A DNA stretch of 14,951 nt from JBBRUG01 sp038247995 (GCA_038247995.1 JBBRUG010000133.1:1-14951), one strand, 5' to 3'. Counted from the first letter of the stretch, positions 5,778-14,951 are shown. Numbers and translations: made by a program. Notes: generated from the letters alone by a model not told the origin.

Positions 5778-6824
5778 CTACCGCTTTACCCGCCAGCGCA
5801 CCAGGTAGACAAACAACGGCCCGCCGATCAGTGCCGTCATCACGCCGACGGGCAATTCAGTCGGGCGGAGCACCAGCCTGGCGACCACATCGGAGAAGAC
5901 GAGAAAGGTAGCGCCGAGCAGCGCGGCATACGGCAAGATCCAGCGATAATCCTGCCCGACCAGGAAGCGCACGACGTGCGGAATCACCAGGCCGACGAAG
6001 CTGATCGGCCCGGCCACCGCCACCGCGCCGCCGGCGAGGAGCACCGTGGCGACGGCAGTCAGCCCCTTGACCCAGCCGGTGCGCTGGCCGAGGCCTTTGG
6101 CAATGTCGTCGCCGAGCGAGATGGTGGTAATCTGGCGGCCCAAGGCCAGGGCCAAGATCAACCCTACGAGCAGGTACGGCGCCACCTGGATGAGCAGGTT
6201 CAAGTCGCGCCCGGCCACGCTGCCGGCCAGCCAGAAGCGTACTTCTTCGAGCGTGCGCTGGTTGAGGATCAGCACGCCGGTGGTGAACGAACTGAGCAGC
6301 GCGGTGAGCGCAGCCCCGGCGATCGTGAGCTTGAGTGGGGTCGGCCCGCCGCGCCCGAGCGAGCCGAGCGCATAGACGGCGATCGCCGTGATCGCCGCCC
6401 CGGCGAAGGCGAACAGCGCGTACAGGTACAGTGAGCTGATCTTCAAAAAGAAGACCGCGCCCACGACGCCGAGCGCCGCGCCGGTGTTGATGCCGAGAAT
6501 GCCCGGATCGGCCAGCGGATTGCGGGTGAGTCCTTGCATTAGCGCGCCCGCCACCGCCAGCGATGCACCGACCAGGGCCGCCACGGCAGCGCGTGGGATG
6601 CGCAGGGTGCGGATAATCAGGTGCTCGGTGCTGGTCGCGTCAAAGGCCACCAGTGCTGCCAATACGTCAGTGGGCGCGATATCGGCTGCGCCGAAAGCAA
6701 TACTGCTCATCATGGCCAGGCCAAGCAGCCCGGCGCAGAGCGGCAAGCCGAGCAGCAGCACAATGCGCGAGCGCGCGATGCGCAGCGCGCGGGAGGGGGC
6801 GGATCGGGTGGTGATGGTGGTCAT
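5778..6824 (-). CDS. FecCD-family iron-siderophore permease (first subunit)
   Basis: This 348-residue integral membrane protein has about ten hydrophobic segments. It carries LRIPRAAVAALVG (74-86), the family segment LMQGLTRNPLADPGILG (95-111) and a C-terminal ELPVGVMTALIGGPLF. It is a paralogue of the permease at 3728-4798 and very likely forms a heterodimeric channel with it. The ATG overlaps the TGA of the binding protein gene by 4 bases (6821-6824), a typical uptake-operon junction. The FhuF-like gene follows after a 122-base gap filled by repeats. The ATPase at 2861-3670 would couple to it. No truncation or frameshift is visible. Confidence 0.94.
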   Translation of the reverse strand: MTTITTRSAPSRALRIARSRIVLLLGLPLCAGLLGLAMMSSIAFGAADIAPTDVLAALVAFDATSTEHLIIRTLRIPRAAVAALVGASLAVAGALMQGLTRNPLADPGILGINTGAALGVVGAVFFLKISSLYLYALFAFAGAAITAIAVYALGSLGRGGPTPLKLTIAGAALTALLSSFTTGVLILNQRTLEEVRFWLAGSVAGRDLNLLIQVAPYLLVGLILALALGRQITTISLGDDIAKGLGQRTGWVKGLTAVATVLLAGGAVAVAGPISFVGLVIPHVVRFLVGQDYRWILPYAALLGATFLVFSDVVARLVLRPTELPVGVMTALIGGPLFVYLVRWRVKR

Positions 6825-7969
6825 TGCGTCCCTTGCTCTTGCGTCAGCACCTGCTCCAGGAGATCGACGAAGATCGGGATGAGCATCACGGTGAAGTAGT
6901 ACACATCGTTGCCGTCGCGTGGATACAGAAAGATGCCGCCTTGTGCAGCAGGTAGCGCACGTGTGATGGGATTATCCAAAAACTGCTGAACTCCTTCCGG
7001 TACGGCCTGGTTCGGGTCAACATAGCGGAACGAGTCTACGAGCAGCAATAGAAAGTCACCTTGGGCCTCGGTTGTCAACCCTTCGAGGGAGACCTTTTCG
7101 CCATAGATGTTGCCCGTCCTGGTGAGCGGAGCAAATCCCAGTTCGACCATCAACTGCCCAATGGCGGAGTCGCTGGTCATCACCGTGAATTCGGCCCCTG
7201 TTGAGGTATAAATGATGGACGGAGTTTGGCCCGCACGTTCAGCAAGCCGCTCGCGAAAATTGGCAAAGCGCCGATCGAGATCGTCAATAACTGCCTCGAC
7301 CTCCGCATCCTTGAAGAGGATGGCGCCGATCTGACGCGCCACATCGCGCCAGGGCTTACTCGATTCGATGAAGACCGTCGGCGCGATCTCGGCCATGCGC
7401 TGCTGGTATTCTTCGTTGCCCCAGCCGGTCAGGATCAGGTTGGGATTGGCTGCTGCAAGCGCCTCCAGGTTTGGCCCCTCGGTGTAGCGAATCAGGTCGA
7501 CGCCTGCGGCAGCGGCTTGATCGGGACGCAGTTGGGCATCACCATAGATTTCAATCGAGGTCGGAACGATGCCAACCGCGAGAGCAGTGTCGAGATCTGG
7601 CCCAGCGCCGACATGCAAGCGCTTCGGCGGTCCGTTCACCTCGTAGGTGTTGCCCAGAACGCCCTGAATACTGCGACGTGCTGCCGTGGATGGCGTCGCT
7701 GTAGGCGCGGCGGCTTCCTCTTGTAGGCCGCAGCCGGCGATCATGCCAAGCGCCAGCCCGCCCGCGCCAATTAGGAAGCGCCGGCGGGTGATCAGCCGCT
7801 CGGCCAGTTCGATCCGCTCGATGGCGCTAAGCTGCTGCGAGCCGTTGGCCTGGAGCCAGGCGGCGAGTTCGAGCAGATCGTCGGTGGCGGGCGCGCGGCT
7901 GGCGAGCGTTTCGAGGGCGCGGGTGTCAGTCGTCAGCGTGCGTGTGTTTACAATAGTGTTTCGTTGCAT
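6821..7969 (-). CDS. Iron-siderophore binding lipoprotein 1, Tat-type signal
   Basis: This 382-residue class III substrate-binding protein belongs to the Fe-chelate periplasmic binding protein group. The signal is TRRRFLIGAGGLALGMIAGC, with a twin-arginine motif at 61-66 and a lipobox ending at Cys80, followed by a Thr/Pro/Ala-rich linker. Sixty residues precede the signal, an unusually long n-region that is shared with the binding protein at 8877-10016. The start at 7969 is chosen over 8005 because AAGGAAAG precedes it at good spacing. The mature part has the family's ligand-binding segments, for example GPNLEALAAANPNLILTGW. It probably binds a ferric chelate outside the cell and delivers it to the permeases encoded directly downstream. 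It is the first gene of the uptake operon. Confidence 0.93.
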   Translation of the reverse strand: MQRNTIVNTRTLTTDTRALETLASRAPATDDLLELAAWLQANGSQQLSAIERIELAERLITRRRFLIGAGGLALGMIAGCGLQEEAAAPTATPSTAARRSIQGVLGNTYEVNGPPKRLHVGAGPDLDTALAVGIVPTSIEIYGDAQLRPDQAAAAGVDLIRYTEGPNLEALAAANPNLILTGWGNEEYQQRMAEIAPTVFIESSKPWRDVARQIGAILFKDAEVEAVIDDLDRRFANFRERLAERAGQTPSIIYTSTGAEFTVMTSDSAIGQLMVELGFAPLTRTGNIYGEKVSLEGLTTEAQGDFLLLLVDSFRYVDPNQAVPEGVQQFLDNPITRALPAAQGGIFLYPRDGNDVYYFTVMLIPIFVDLLEQVLTQEQGTQ

Positions 7970-8081
7970 GGCCACTTTCCTTCTTGCTATGCTCACTTCA
8001 AACATCCGATAGAGCGAATCGAGAAACGTTCAAACGCCTCTACAGCGTGGTATCATGCGTGTCTGTACTGAAAGGAGCCGC
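7970..8081. promoter_or_regulatory. Divergent promoter region between uptake operon and DUF4058 gene
   Basis: These 112 bases separate two divergent start codons. For the plus-strand gene there is a fair sigma70-type pair: TTCAAA (8029-8034), a 16-base spacer and TATCAT (8051-8056). On the minus strand TTGAAC (8033-8028) with TATCGG (8011-8006) is a weak candidate for the uptake operon. TTCAAAC occurs twice (7997-8003 and 8029-8035), 32 bases apart, about three helical turns. No confident Fur or DtxR box was recognised. Confidence 0.4.
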
Positions 8082-8870
8082 ATGATGGAACTGCCCTTTC
8101 CTGGTATGGATTCGTACCTTGAACAGCCTGGTTTGTGGCCGGATGTGCATACACGGCTGATCACCGCAAGCTGCGACGCCATTCAGGCACAGTTAAACCC
8201 GAACTATGTTGCCGTCATTACACCGTACGTCACGCTCGAAAGCATCGAGATTGCACCCTCGCGCCAGGCCTTCATCCCCGACATCGGCGTGCTGCGCGAT
8301 GATGCTCCCGACGCCGGTGAGGCGGCCGTCGCCATTGCGTCCGCCCCGCTGACCCTGCCCGTGCAGATCGATATTCCCACCCGCTATGCCCGGATCGAAA
8401 TTCGCAGCGTGCTGCAGCAGACGCTGATTACCTCGATCGAATTGTTGTCGCCCGCCAACAAACGGCCCGGTGTCGATGGAGCCGACGCCTACGAAAAGAA
8501 GCGTCAGGAAATCTTTCAGAGTGGCGTCCATCTGCTCGAAATCGATCTGCTGCGCGGCGGGGTGCGCCCGCGCCTGGCGCGACCACTGCCCCCCGCCGCT
8601 TACGTCGTCTACCTCAGCCGCTCCTACCGCCGTCCGATGGTCGATATCTGGCCGATCGCGCTCGCCGATCCACTGCCGATTGTGCCCGTTCCGCTCACCT
8701 ACCCCGACGCCGATGTAGCGCTCGACCTGGGCGGAGTGCTGCGGCAGGTCTACCGCAACGCCCGCTACGAACGGCTGGCAGATTTCCGCACCGCGCCGCC
8801 CGCGCCTGAGCTCGCCCCCGAAGAAGCCGCCTGGCTCGATGCCCACCTGCGCGAACAGGGGTTGCGCTGA
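8082..8870 (+). CDS. DUF4058 family protein
   Basis: This 262-residue protein begins with the DUF4058 hallmark PFPGMDSYLEQPGLWPDVH (about 5-23). Later come PDIGVL, ELLSPANKR, a KKRQEI helix, LLEIDLLRGG and a C-terminal region with YLSRSYRRP. The family is common in cyanobacteria, Chloroflexota and planctomycetes and has no established function. The order PD-x-x-V, E-L-L-S-P-x-N-K and LxEIDL resembles the layout of Uma2-like PD-(D/E)XK proteins, which is an inference. The start at 8082 (or 8085) follows AAAGGAG at 8071-8077; the upstream ATG at 8055 lacks support. It is the only plus-strand gene among the transport genes, and its stop lies 6 bases from the convergent stop of binding protein 2. 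No functional link to iron uptake is evident. Confidence 0.9.
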   Translation: MMELPFPGMDSYLEQPGLWPDVHTRLITASCDAIQAQLNPNYVAVITPYVTLESIEIAPSRQAFIPDIGVLRDDAPDAGEAAVAIASAPLTLPVQIDIPTRYARIEIRSVLQQTLITSIELLSPANKRPGVDGADAYEKKRQEIFQSGVHLLEIDLLRGGVRPRLARPLPPAAYVVYLSRSYRRPMVDIWPIALADPLPIVPVPLTYPDADVALDLGGVLRQVYRNARYERLADFRTAPPAPELAPEEAAWLDAHLREQGLR

Positions 8871-8876
8871 GGCGCA

Positions 8877-10016
8877 TCAGCGAAAGTCACCCGAGGTGTC
8901 GATCGCGCGTCCGGCAAACAGCCGTTCAATTTCGTCGAGCACCGCGTGAAGCGTTTGCACATTGGCAAAGTTCCAAAGCGATGAGCGGGTAGAAAAAACC
9001 TGATCGCGTGCGCCGGCAAACGTGCCCTGGAGCACATTCAGCACCGCCGGGTCAGGTTGCGCGTTTGTTTCGCACAGGAAGATCACATCGGCGTCAAAAG
9101 TTGGCAACAACTCCAGGCTTACCGTCCCGGCAAATTGGGGATGCTCGGGATCAGTGCCAAGGGTCTTCGATTGGTGCGTACCCAGATCCGTCAGCGCTTT
9201 GTAGCCGGGGAGCATGGGGCCATCAAAGATGACGTAGACATCACGCTCGTAGGCGTCCATCCGCACCCACTGCAGATGTGGCCAGAGGTCAGGATAGTTT
9301 GCTTTCAGCGTGCTGATCCGTTGCTCATAGACTGCAACGCGCTCATCGAACCAGGCGTTTTCCGTCGTTCCGAGCAGCGTGAGCAGGGAGCGTTGCCACG
9401 TGATCAGGTCAGGCTCCTCCCGATAGTCAATCAGCACCGTTGGGGCGATCTGGGAATAGATGTCGTAGGTGTCGGTCTCCCACCATCCGCCGACAATCAA
9501 GTCGGGGTTGAGGCTGGCGATTTTCTCCAGGTTCGGGCCGCTCTCACTGCCGATAAAGGTCGCCTGCTCGATCGTGGCGGCGCTTTCTGGGTCGATTGCG
9601 CGAATGGCATCGATCCACTCGGGTTGTGCATCGGTGCCAATAAGCTTGCCGCCCAGTTGAACGATTGGCCATGCCCAGGCATAGGTATACGTTGCGACAA
9701 TCCGTTGCGGCTGGGCGGGAATTTCGGTCTCGCCTGCGCCATGTTTGAACAGACGCGTCGCCGCCACCGTCGCCGTCGGCGTACTTGCGCTCGGCGCCCC
9801 GCAGCCGGCCAAGACCAGCGCCCCCGCGCCAATCAGGAAGCGCCGGCGCGTGATCAGCCGCTCGGCCAGTTCGATCCGTTCGATCGGGTTGAGGTGAGAT
9901 GCGCCGTGGGCGACGAGCCAATCAGCCAGTTCCAGCAGGTCGTCAGTCGCGGGCGCGCGGCGGGCAAGCGTGTCGAGGGTGCGGGTGTCGGGCGTGGTTC
10001 GGGTCACGTCGATCAT
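8877..10016 (-). CDS. Iron-siderophore binding lipoprotein 2, Tat-type signal
   Basis: This 379-residue class III substrate-binding protein has the same build as binding protein 1. It has an N-terminal extension of about 55 residues containing RAPATDDLLELADWL and IERIELAERLI, then the twin-arginine signal TRRRFLIGAGALVLAGC with lipidation Cys72, then an Ala/Thr-rich linker. The mature part contains IPAQPQRIVATYTYAW and GPNLEKIASLNPDLIVGGW, typical of ferric-chelate binding proteins. The start at 10016 fits GGAAG with 7-base spacing; ATG 10022 is too close to it, and an upstream in-frame ATG at 10145 would overlap the exporter gene without a ribosome site. It lies downstream of the ABC exporter and lacks its own permease, so it may use the pair at 3728-6824. 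Ligand unknown. Confidence 0.92.
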   Translation of the reverse strand: MIDVTRTTPDTRTLDTLARRAPATDDLLELADWLVAHGASHLNPIERIELAERLITRRRFLIGAGALVLAGCGAPSASTPTATVAATRLFKHGAGETEIPAQPQRIVATYTYAWAWPIVQLGGKLIGTDAQPEWIDAIRAIDPESAATIEQATFIGSESGPNLEKIASLNPDLIVGGWWETDTYDIYSQIAPTVLIDYREEPDLITWQRSLLTLLGTTENAWFDERVAVYEQRISTLKANYPDLWPHLQWVRMDAYERDVYVIFDGPMLPGYKALTDLGTHQSKTLGTDPEHPQFAGTVSLELLPTFDADVIFLCETNAQPDPAVLNVLQGTFAGARDQVFSTRSSLWNFANVQTLHAVLDEIERLFAGRAIDTSGDFR

Positions 10017-10109
10017 GGTCATTCTTCCTTTCTTTGGCGCGCCTTGAGCAGAACGGTTGCGCCTGTTTTGCATGGATAGCGGGCACTGAGAGACGTTTGT
10101 CGGCCTGAG

Positions 10110-10141
10110 CCCTGGCCCCCGACCCCTGATCTCCGCCCCGA

Positions 10142-10144
<3 letters not shown>
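10110..10144. repeat. Degenerate 7-bp tandem repeat
   Basis: C-rich heptamers start at 10110, 10117, 10124, 10131 and 10138 (CCCTGGC, CCCCGAC, CCCTGAT and two more diverged units). The tract lies just beyond the end of the ABC exporter gene and overlaps its TGA (10142-10144). It is a different periodic tract from the 8-bp one at 5715-5766. Confidence 0.5.
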
Positions 10145-11881
<1,737 letters not shown>

Positions 11882-11934
11882 AAAAAAATACCTGCGTGAC
11901 GATGATCAATACAAATGAACCGCGTTAGCCTGTT

Positions 11935-13014
11935 TCACGGGGCGAGCGCAGCGACCGCTTGAATAAACGGCAGCACTGTGTCTAAGTTCTTTGGGCTGAG
12001 GATGGCCGAAGCCTGGGCGATTGGCCCCTGCTCAAGCCGAAACACGCGCCCGGACTGGACAGCAGGCAGAATGTTAAAGAGCGGATTTGCCTCTAACGCA
12101 TCGGCTGCCTCGGCAGAGAACGCAGTGATAACGATCACATCAGCCGCTTGCAACAGATCGAGGCGCTCGGCTGAGATCGGGCGGTTGAAGCCGGACGCAT
12201 CCTTGTCCAAGGCAGCGATCTCATCGACAAGGTGAAACCCAGCGCGCAACAACAGCCCAATCGGCTGGTCATTCGCCGAGCCTGCAACATAGGCAGTGCC
12301 ATCAGCATAGGGGCAGATGGTGGCGATCGTTGGGCTGCCAGCCACAAGGCCATCGAGCGCCGCAGCGATCTGCGCGTCGAAGTCGGCGAGCACCTGTTCG
12401 GCCCGCTCCTCGAGCCCGAACACTTCCCCAAGCAGCCGTACGGCGTCGGGAAACTTGAAGGGCACCTGAATGGTTGGCGCAAGGGCACGTAGGCCGGAAC
12501 CACCGGACTCGACCCAGTAGGCCATACCGACGACCAGATCCGGGTTGGAGCGAGCGATAGCTTCAACACTGACGCCATCATCAGCGGGGATGCGCTCAGG
12601 AGCAGCGCTGAGCGTGGCGAGTGCCGCCTTTTGCCACGGCCAGAGGCCAGGTTCTTCACCGGTGTAGGTATCAAAGAATGAGCGCACACCAACGAGAACC
12701 GGTGCCACCCCTAAGGCAAGATGCGCTTCAAAGCTGGTCGACGGGTCAGTCACTGCTACCCGTTGTGGACGGGCGGGAATCGTGACGGCAGTTCCCGAGT
12801 CGTCGGTGATAATGCGCGGATACCCATCGTTTGCCGGTGTCGCCGTTGGCGCGGCGGCCTGCTCCCCCGGCCCGCACCCCGTGATCACGCCCAACCCAAG
12901 CGCTCCCGCCCCAATGGGGAAGCGGCGGCGGGTGATCAGGTGCTCGGCTAACTCGATTGAATCCAGGTCGTGCAGATTGTCCAGATCGGTCGGTCGGAAG
13001 CAGTGGACAGACAT
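11935..13014 (-). CDS. Iron-siderophore binding lipoprotein 3, Tat-like signal
   Basis: This 359-residue class III substrate-binding protein has a short version of the shared N-terminal extension (DLDSIELAEHLI, about 16-27) and then TRRRFPIGAGALGLGVITGC with twin arginines at 29-31 and lipidation Cys47. Proline replaces the leucine found after Phe in the other two signals. The mature part starts with an AAPTATP linker and contains the usual TIPARPQRVAVTDP and VSVEAIARSNPDLVVGMAY segments. The start at 13014 has a strong AAAGGAGA site 6 bases upstream. It is followed by the ABC exporter after 53 bases. The ligand cannot be told from sequence. It is probably exported folded by Tat and anchored by lipid, delivering a ferric chelate to the shared permease. 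Confidence 0.92.
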   Translation of the reverse strand: MSVHCFRPTDLDNLHDLDSIELAEHLITRRRFPIGAGALGLGVITGCGPGEQAAAPTATPANDGYPRIITDDSGTAVTIPARPQRVAVTDPSTSFEAHLALGVAPVLVGVRSFFDTYTGEEPGLWPWQKAALATLSAAPERIPADDGVSVEAIARSNPDLVVGMAYWVESGGSGLRALAPTIQVPFKFPDAVRLLGEVFGLEERAEQVLADFDAQIAAALDGLVAGSPTIATICPYADGTAYVAGSANDQPIGLLLRAGFHLVDEIAALDKDASGFNRPISAERLDLLQAADVIVITAFSAEAADALEANPLFNILPAVQSGRVFRLEQGPIAQASAILSPKNLDTVLPFIQAVAALAP

Positions 13015-13097
13015 AGGTTGTCTCCTTTCAGGGGTTCGTTGCGCCGAGGCGGCTCCGCCAAGATTCGTCGCCGGCGTTTCAAATAAAGACGAGTCGA

Positions 13098-14354
13098 TTA
13101 CGGATCGACCGGCTCAAGGCCTTCCGGCGGGATGGGCGTTGCCGCCGGCTCCGCCCGCCGCCGCAGCACCCAGAGGTTCGGCACCAGCAGCAATGCGCTG
13201 ACGACGAAAGCCGCCCGCAACGAGCGGTTGCCGACGGCCCCAAGTGGCGGCCCGCCAGCGAGTTGGCCGAACGCATCGCTCTGCCCGCCCAGCGAGAGCA
13301 CGGTTGCACGCACGCACGCGCAAGTCGTCAATCTGGGCGTTCTGCCAGGTGCTCAGTAACGGGCCGATCAGTCCGCACGCTACACTGAAGCCGAGAAAGG
13401 CCATCAGTGCCCCGCCGATCTGCGGCGCTAATCCGTAGGCTAGTAACCCACTACCATCATCGCTGTGAAGGCGAAGACCAGCCGGCGCGTCTGCTGCGGA
13501 TCGGCGGGGCGTAAGCGGCGGCGCAGGAGTTCAGCCGCACCTATGGCGAGCAGCATCTCGACGCCGCCGAGGGCTGCCAGCAGCACAATCGGCGCGAACG
13601 GCGTCAGCGCAGCTAGGTCGAAGGTGGTTACCAGGTGCGCCTGCCAGAGCCGATCCCAGGCATCGCTAAACAGGCCGAAGAAGAACAGCACCCCGAATAG
13701 GCGCAGCAGATGGGGGCGGCGCCGCACTACCCGCACGCCATCGCGCAAGGTTGCCGCCATGGTGTGCCAGGTACTGCGCTCATCGGCTACGGCCCGCTGA
13801 AAGTTTGTCTCGGGCATTGCCACGAGGCAATAGACAGCGCAGGCGGCGAAGAGCAACCCGCCGCCTACCAGTACCGGCAGGCCGAGCCAGAGGCTGCCGA
13901 GCAGGGCACTGCTGGCTAACCCAAAGAGCGCCGCCACCCGTGCCACCTCCTCGCTGCGCAAAAGCGCATCGCCCAGGCGATCCTGGCCAAGCTCATCGGC
14001 GAGCCAGGTATCGTACGCGCCCCTCAAGCAGGTTACGCCCACGCCCCAGATCACCGCGCTGAACACAGCCACGGGGACGGTCGGCACGGCGACTTGCAGC
14101 AGGTAGGCCACAGCGGTCAGCGCAAAGCCGATGATGATCGGCAAACGGCGGCTGATGAGGTCGGCGATCACGCCGGTGGGCACCTCGCAAAGCAGGATTG
14201 TGATCTCCAGCACCGAGCCGACCAGCACCAGTTGGAGTGGCGACATGCCGACGACCGTAAGCTGAAAGACGGTGAAGCCGGTCCAGATCAAGACGTGAGC
14301 GCCATCGGCGAGGAAACTCAACACAAGGTGGCTGCGGTAGGCCGGGTGCGCCAT
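13098..14354 (-). pseudogene. MFS transporter, broken by two frameshifts
   Basis: From ATG 14354 the frame encodes about 304 residues of a major facilitator protein: FLADGAHVLIWTGFTVFQL, the helix 2-3 loop VPTGVIADLISRR and several more helices. It stops at TAG 13440-13442 after MMVVGY. Coding clearly continues in another frame (AYGLAPQIGGALMAFLGFS to DDLRVRA) and, from about 13306-13317, in a third frame (VRATVLSLGGQSDAFGQLAG to a TGA at 13098-13100). The first shift behaves as a single-base loss near 13440. The second is one extra GTGC unit. Together they restore the original frame, and the total span is a multiple of three. Tetracycline- or siderophore-exporter-like MFS members look similar. 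Sequencing error remains possible for either site. The gene follows the small broken gene by 10 bases. Confidence 0.85.
13306..13317. repeat. (GCAC)3 tandem repeat causing a frameshift
   Basis: Three perfect GCAC units on the plus strand (GTGC on the coding strand) lie in the MFS gene. Removing one unit joins DLRVRA to TVLSLGGQ in one frame, the sequence expected in this family. The pattern fits slipped-strand expansion from two to three units. Confidence 0.75.
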
Positions 14355-14364
14355 ATACTCGCTT

Positions 14365-14775
14365 TCAATTGAGCGGATGCTGCTGCCGGGCGATAAAGCG
14401 CAGCGGAATATACAGACGGCTCAGCGTGCGTTCATTCCCGGCGTGAAAGGCGGAGCTGATCAGCACCTAGTGCGCGGTGCCGACCATGTCGGCGAACAGC
14501 GGGAAGCTCGTCGGGCTAAGCAACAGGCCCGCATCGACAATCCAGATCTGAACTGCGGCGTCCACCGCGCGTTCAATGCAGATCCCGCACGCATGACAGC
14601 GCGCACATCCGGCATCGTTGCGCCACGCCGCCACCGCCTCGGCAAAGATGCGAAAATCGTCGGTGTGAAACTGGATGCGCATGCGGCTCCAGATCAGCCA
14701 GATCCACCCCTCACGATCGCTGGCGACACAGTGCTGCTCCGTTGCGCGGGCCAGAATGATGCTGCCATCGCTCAT
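14365..14775 (-). pseudogene. Unknown small protein with in-frame TAG
   Basis: The frame from ATG 14775 encodes 102 residues and meets TAG at 14467-14469. The same frame then stays open for 33 more codons, through VLISSAFHAGNER and LYIPLRFIARQQHPLN, to TGA 14365-14367, only 10 bases before the MFS start. This suggests a 136-residue protein with one nonsense codon, for which CAG to TAG is the simplest origin. The intact part has REGWIWLIWSRMRIQF (about 22-37), a cysteine group CARCHACGIC (about 57-66) and VQIWIVDAGLLLSPTSFPLF. I do not recognise the family. The ribosome site is a plausible AAGGGG. A functional 102-residue product, or a separate GTG-initiated short frame, cannot be excluded. 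The position next to a decayed MFS gene supports general decay. Confidence 0.55.
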
Positions 14776-14823
14776 CGTGCCGCCCCTTCGCTCGATACAG
14801 CGACGCTGTTATACCAATTACTA

Positions 14824-14852
14824 TTGACGATACCGCATTAGCTTGGTAGACT
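14824..14852 (+). promoter_or_regulatory. Sigma70-type promoter before right-edge gene
   Basis: TTGACG (14824-14829), a 17-base spacer and TAGACT (14847-14852) form a good sigma70-like promoter reading rightward, with the start codon at 14890. A TAGCTT/AAGCTA inverted repeat (14839-14844 and 14854-14859) flanks the -10 box and could act as an operator. Confidence 0.6.
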
Positions 14853-14889
14853 AAAGCTACCTGTTTTCGTATGGGAAGGGAGCGGAGCC

Positions 14890-14951
14890 ATGAACCGGGC
14901 GGTACCGACGATTACCGAATCAGCGGAAGACGTGAAACGCTTGTTGAAAGC
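14890..14951 (+). CDS. Possible transposase (IS630-like), N-terminus only
   Basis: Only the first 20 codons are present: MNRAVPTITESAEDVK and a few more. The start has an AAGGGAG site at 14876-14882 with 7-base spacing and a promoter at 14824-14852. The TITESAEDVKRLL type of opening resembles the N-terminal helix-turn-helix region of IS630-family transposases of Chloroflexota and cyanobacteria, but with so few residues this is a pattern-based guess. If correct, an insertion sequence starts inside or near 14776-14889, beside the two decayed genes. It runs off the right edge. Confidence 0.4.
   Translation, partial: MNRAVPTITESAEDVKRLLK

Noticed and set aside
5688..6434. Long plus-strand open frame (248 codons)
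   Set aside because: It is antisense to the well-supported permease gene. Its translation is rich in Gln, His, Arg and Asp with no family motif, as expected of a GC-rich shadow frame.
9057..10079. Long plus-strand open frame (340 codons) opposite binding protein 2
   Set aside because: The minus strand encodes a clear binding lipoprotein with Tat signal and lipobox. The plus frame shows no recognisable domain or ribosome site.
11901..11909. TTGATCATC on the minus strand before the exporter gene as an Fnr site
   Set aside because: It contains only one TTGAT half-site; the matching ATCAA half-site at the right spacing is absent.
13048..13059. GGCGG-CT-CCGCC hairpin upstream of binding protein 3 as a terminator
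   Set aside because: The loop has only two bases and no T-run follows on either strand.
14467..14469. In-frame TAG as a programmed recoding (pyrrolysine-type) codon
   Set aside because: No supporting tRNA, stem-loop or methyltransferase context is seen. The adjacent MFS gene is also decayed, so a nonsense mutation is simpler.

Overview
The window looks like chromosomal DNA from a member of the Chloroflexota (Chloroflexia-like). The case rests on high GC, a DUF4058 gene, Tat-type lipoprotein binding proteins with Thr/Pro-rich linkers, and short degenerate GC-rich tandem repeats between genes. This placement is an inference from gene content, not a phylogenetic result. Almost everything is read leftward on the minus strand. 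No rRNA, tRNA or CRISPR array is visible.

Right to left (the order of transcription): (1) 14890-14951, a short plus-strand start of a possible IS630-type transposase with a good sigma70-like promoter. (2) 13098-14775, two decayed genes: an unknown small protein interrupted by an in-frame TAG, and an MFS transporter broken by two frameshifts, one of them at a (GTGC)3 tandem repeat. (3) 8877-13014, an iron-siderophore-type binding lipoprotein, an ABC exporter half-transporter and a second binding lipoprotein. (4) 8082-8870, a lone plus-strand DUF4058 gene that interrupts the minus-strand series. (5) 2522-7969, a full FecBCDE-type iron-chelate uptake operon: binding protein, permease, FhuF-like ferric reductase, second permease, ATPase, and a rhodanese gene whose start abuts the ATPase stop. 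(6) 1-2443, a Crp/Fnr-family regulator followed by a four-gene operon of a DUF1858 redox-disulfide protein, a SAM methyltransferase, a cupin and a YwiC-like membrane protein. A perfect TTGCG-N4-CGCAA palindrome sits exactly where a class II FNR activator site would be relative to a TATGTT -10 box.

How the genes fit together: the middle and right parts appear to be one ferric-chelate acquisition locus. Three binding lipoproteins probably feed one permease pair and one ATPase. The FhuF-like protein would release iron by reduction, and the exporter and the broken MFS gene may have moved the chelator or another compound. The left part looks like a separate oxygen- or NO-responsive module. The clearest oddities are the conserved N-terminal extension ahead of the Tat signal in the binding proteins (59/62 identical DNA bases between two of them), a 48-bp intergenic repeat present in two operon gaps, and the two broken genes next to the possible transposase.
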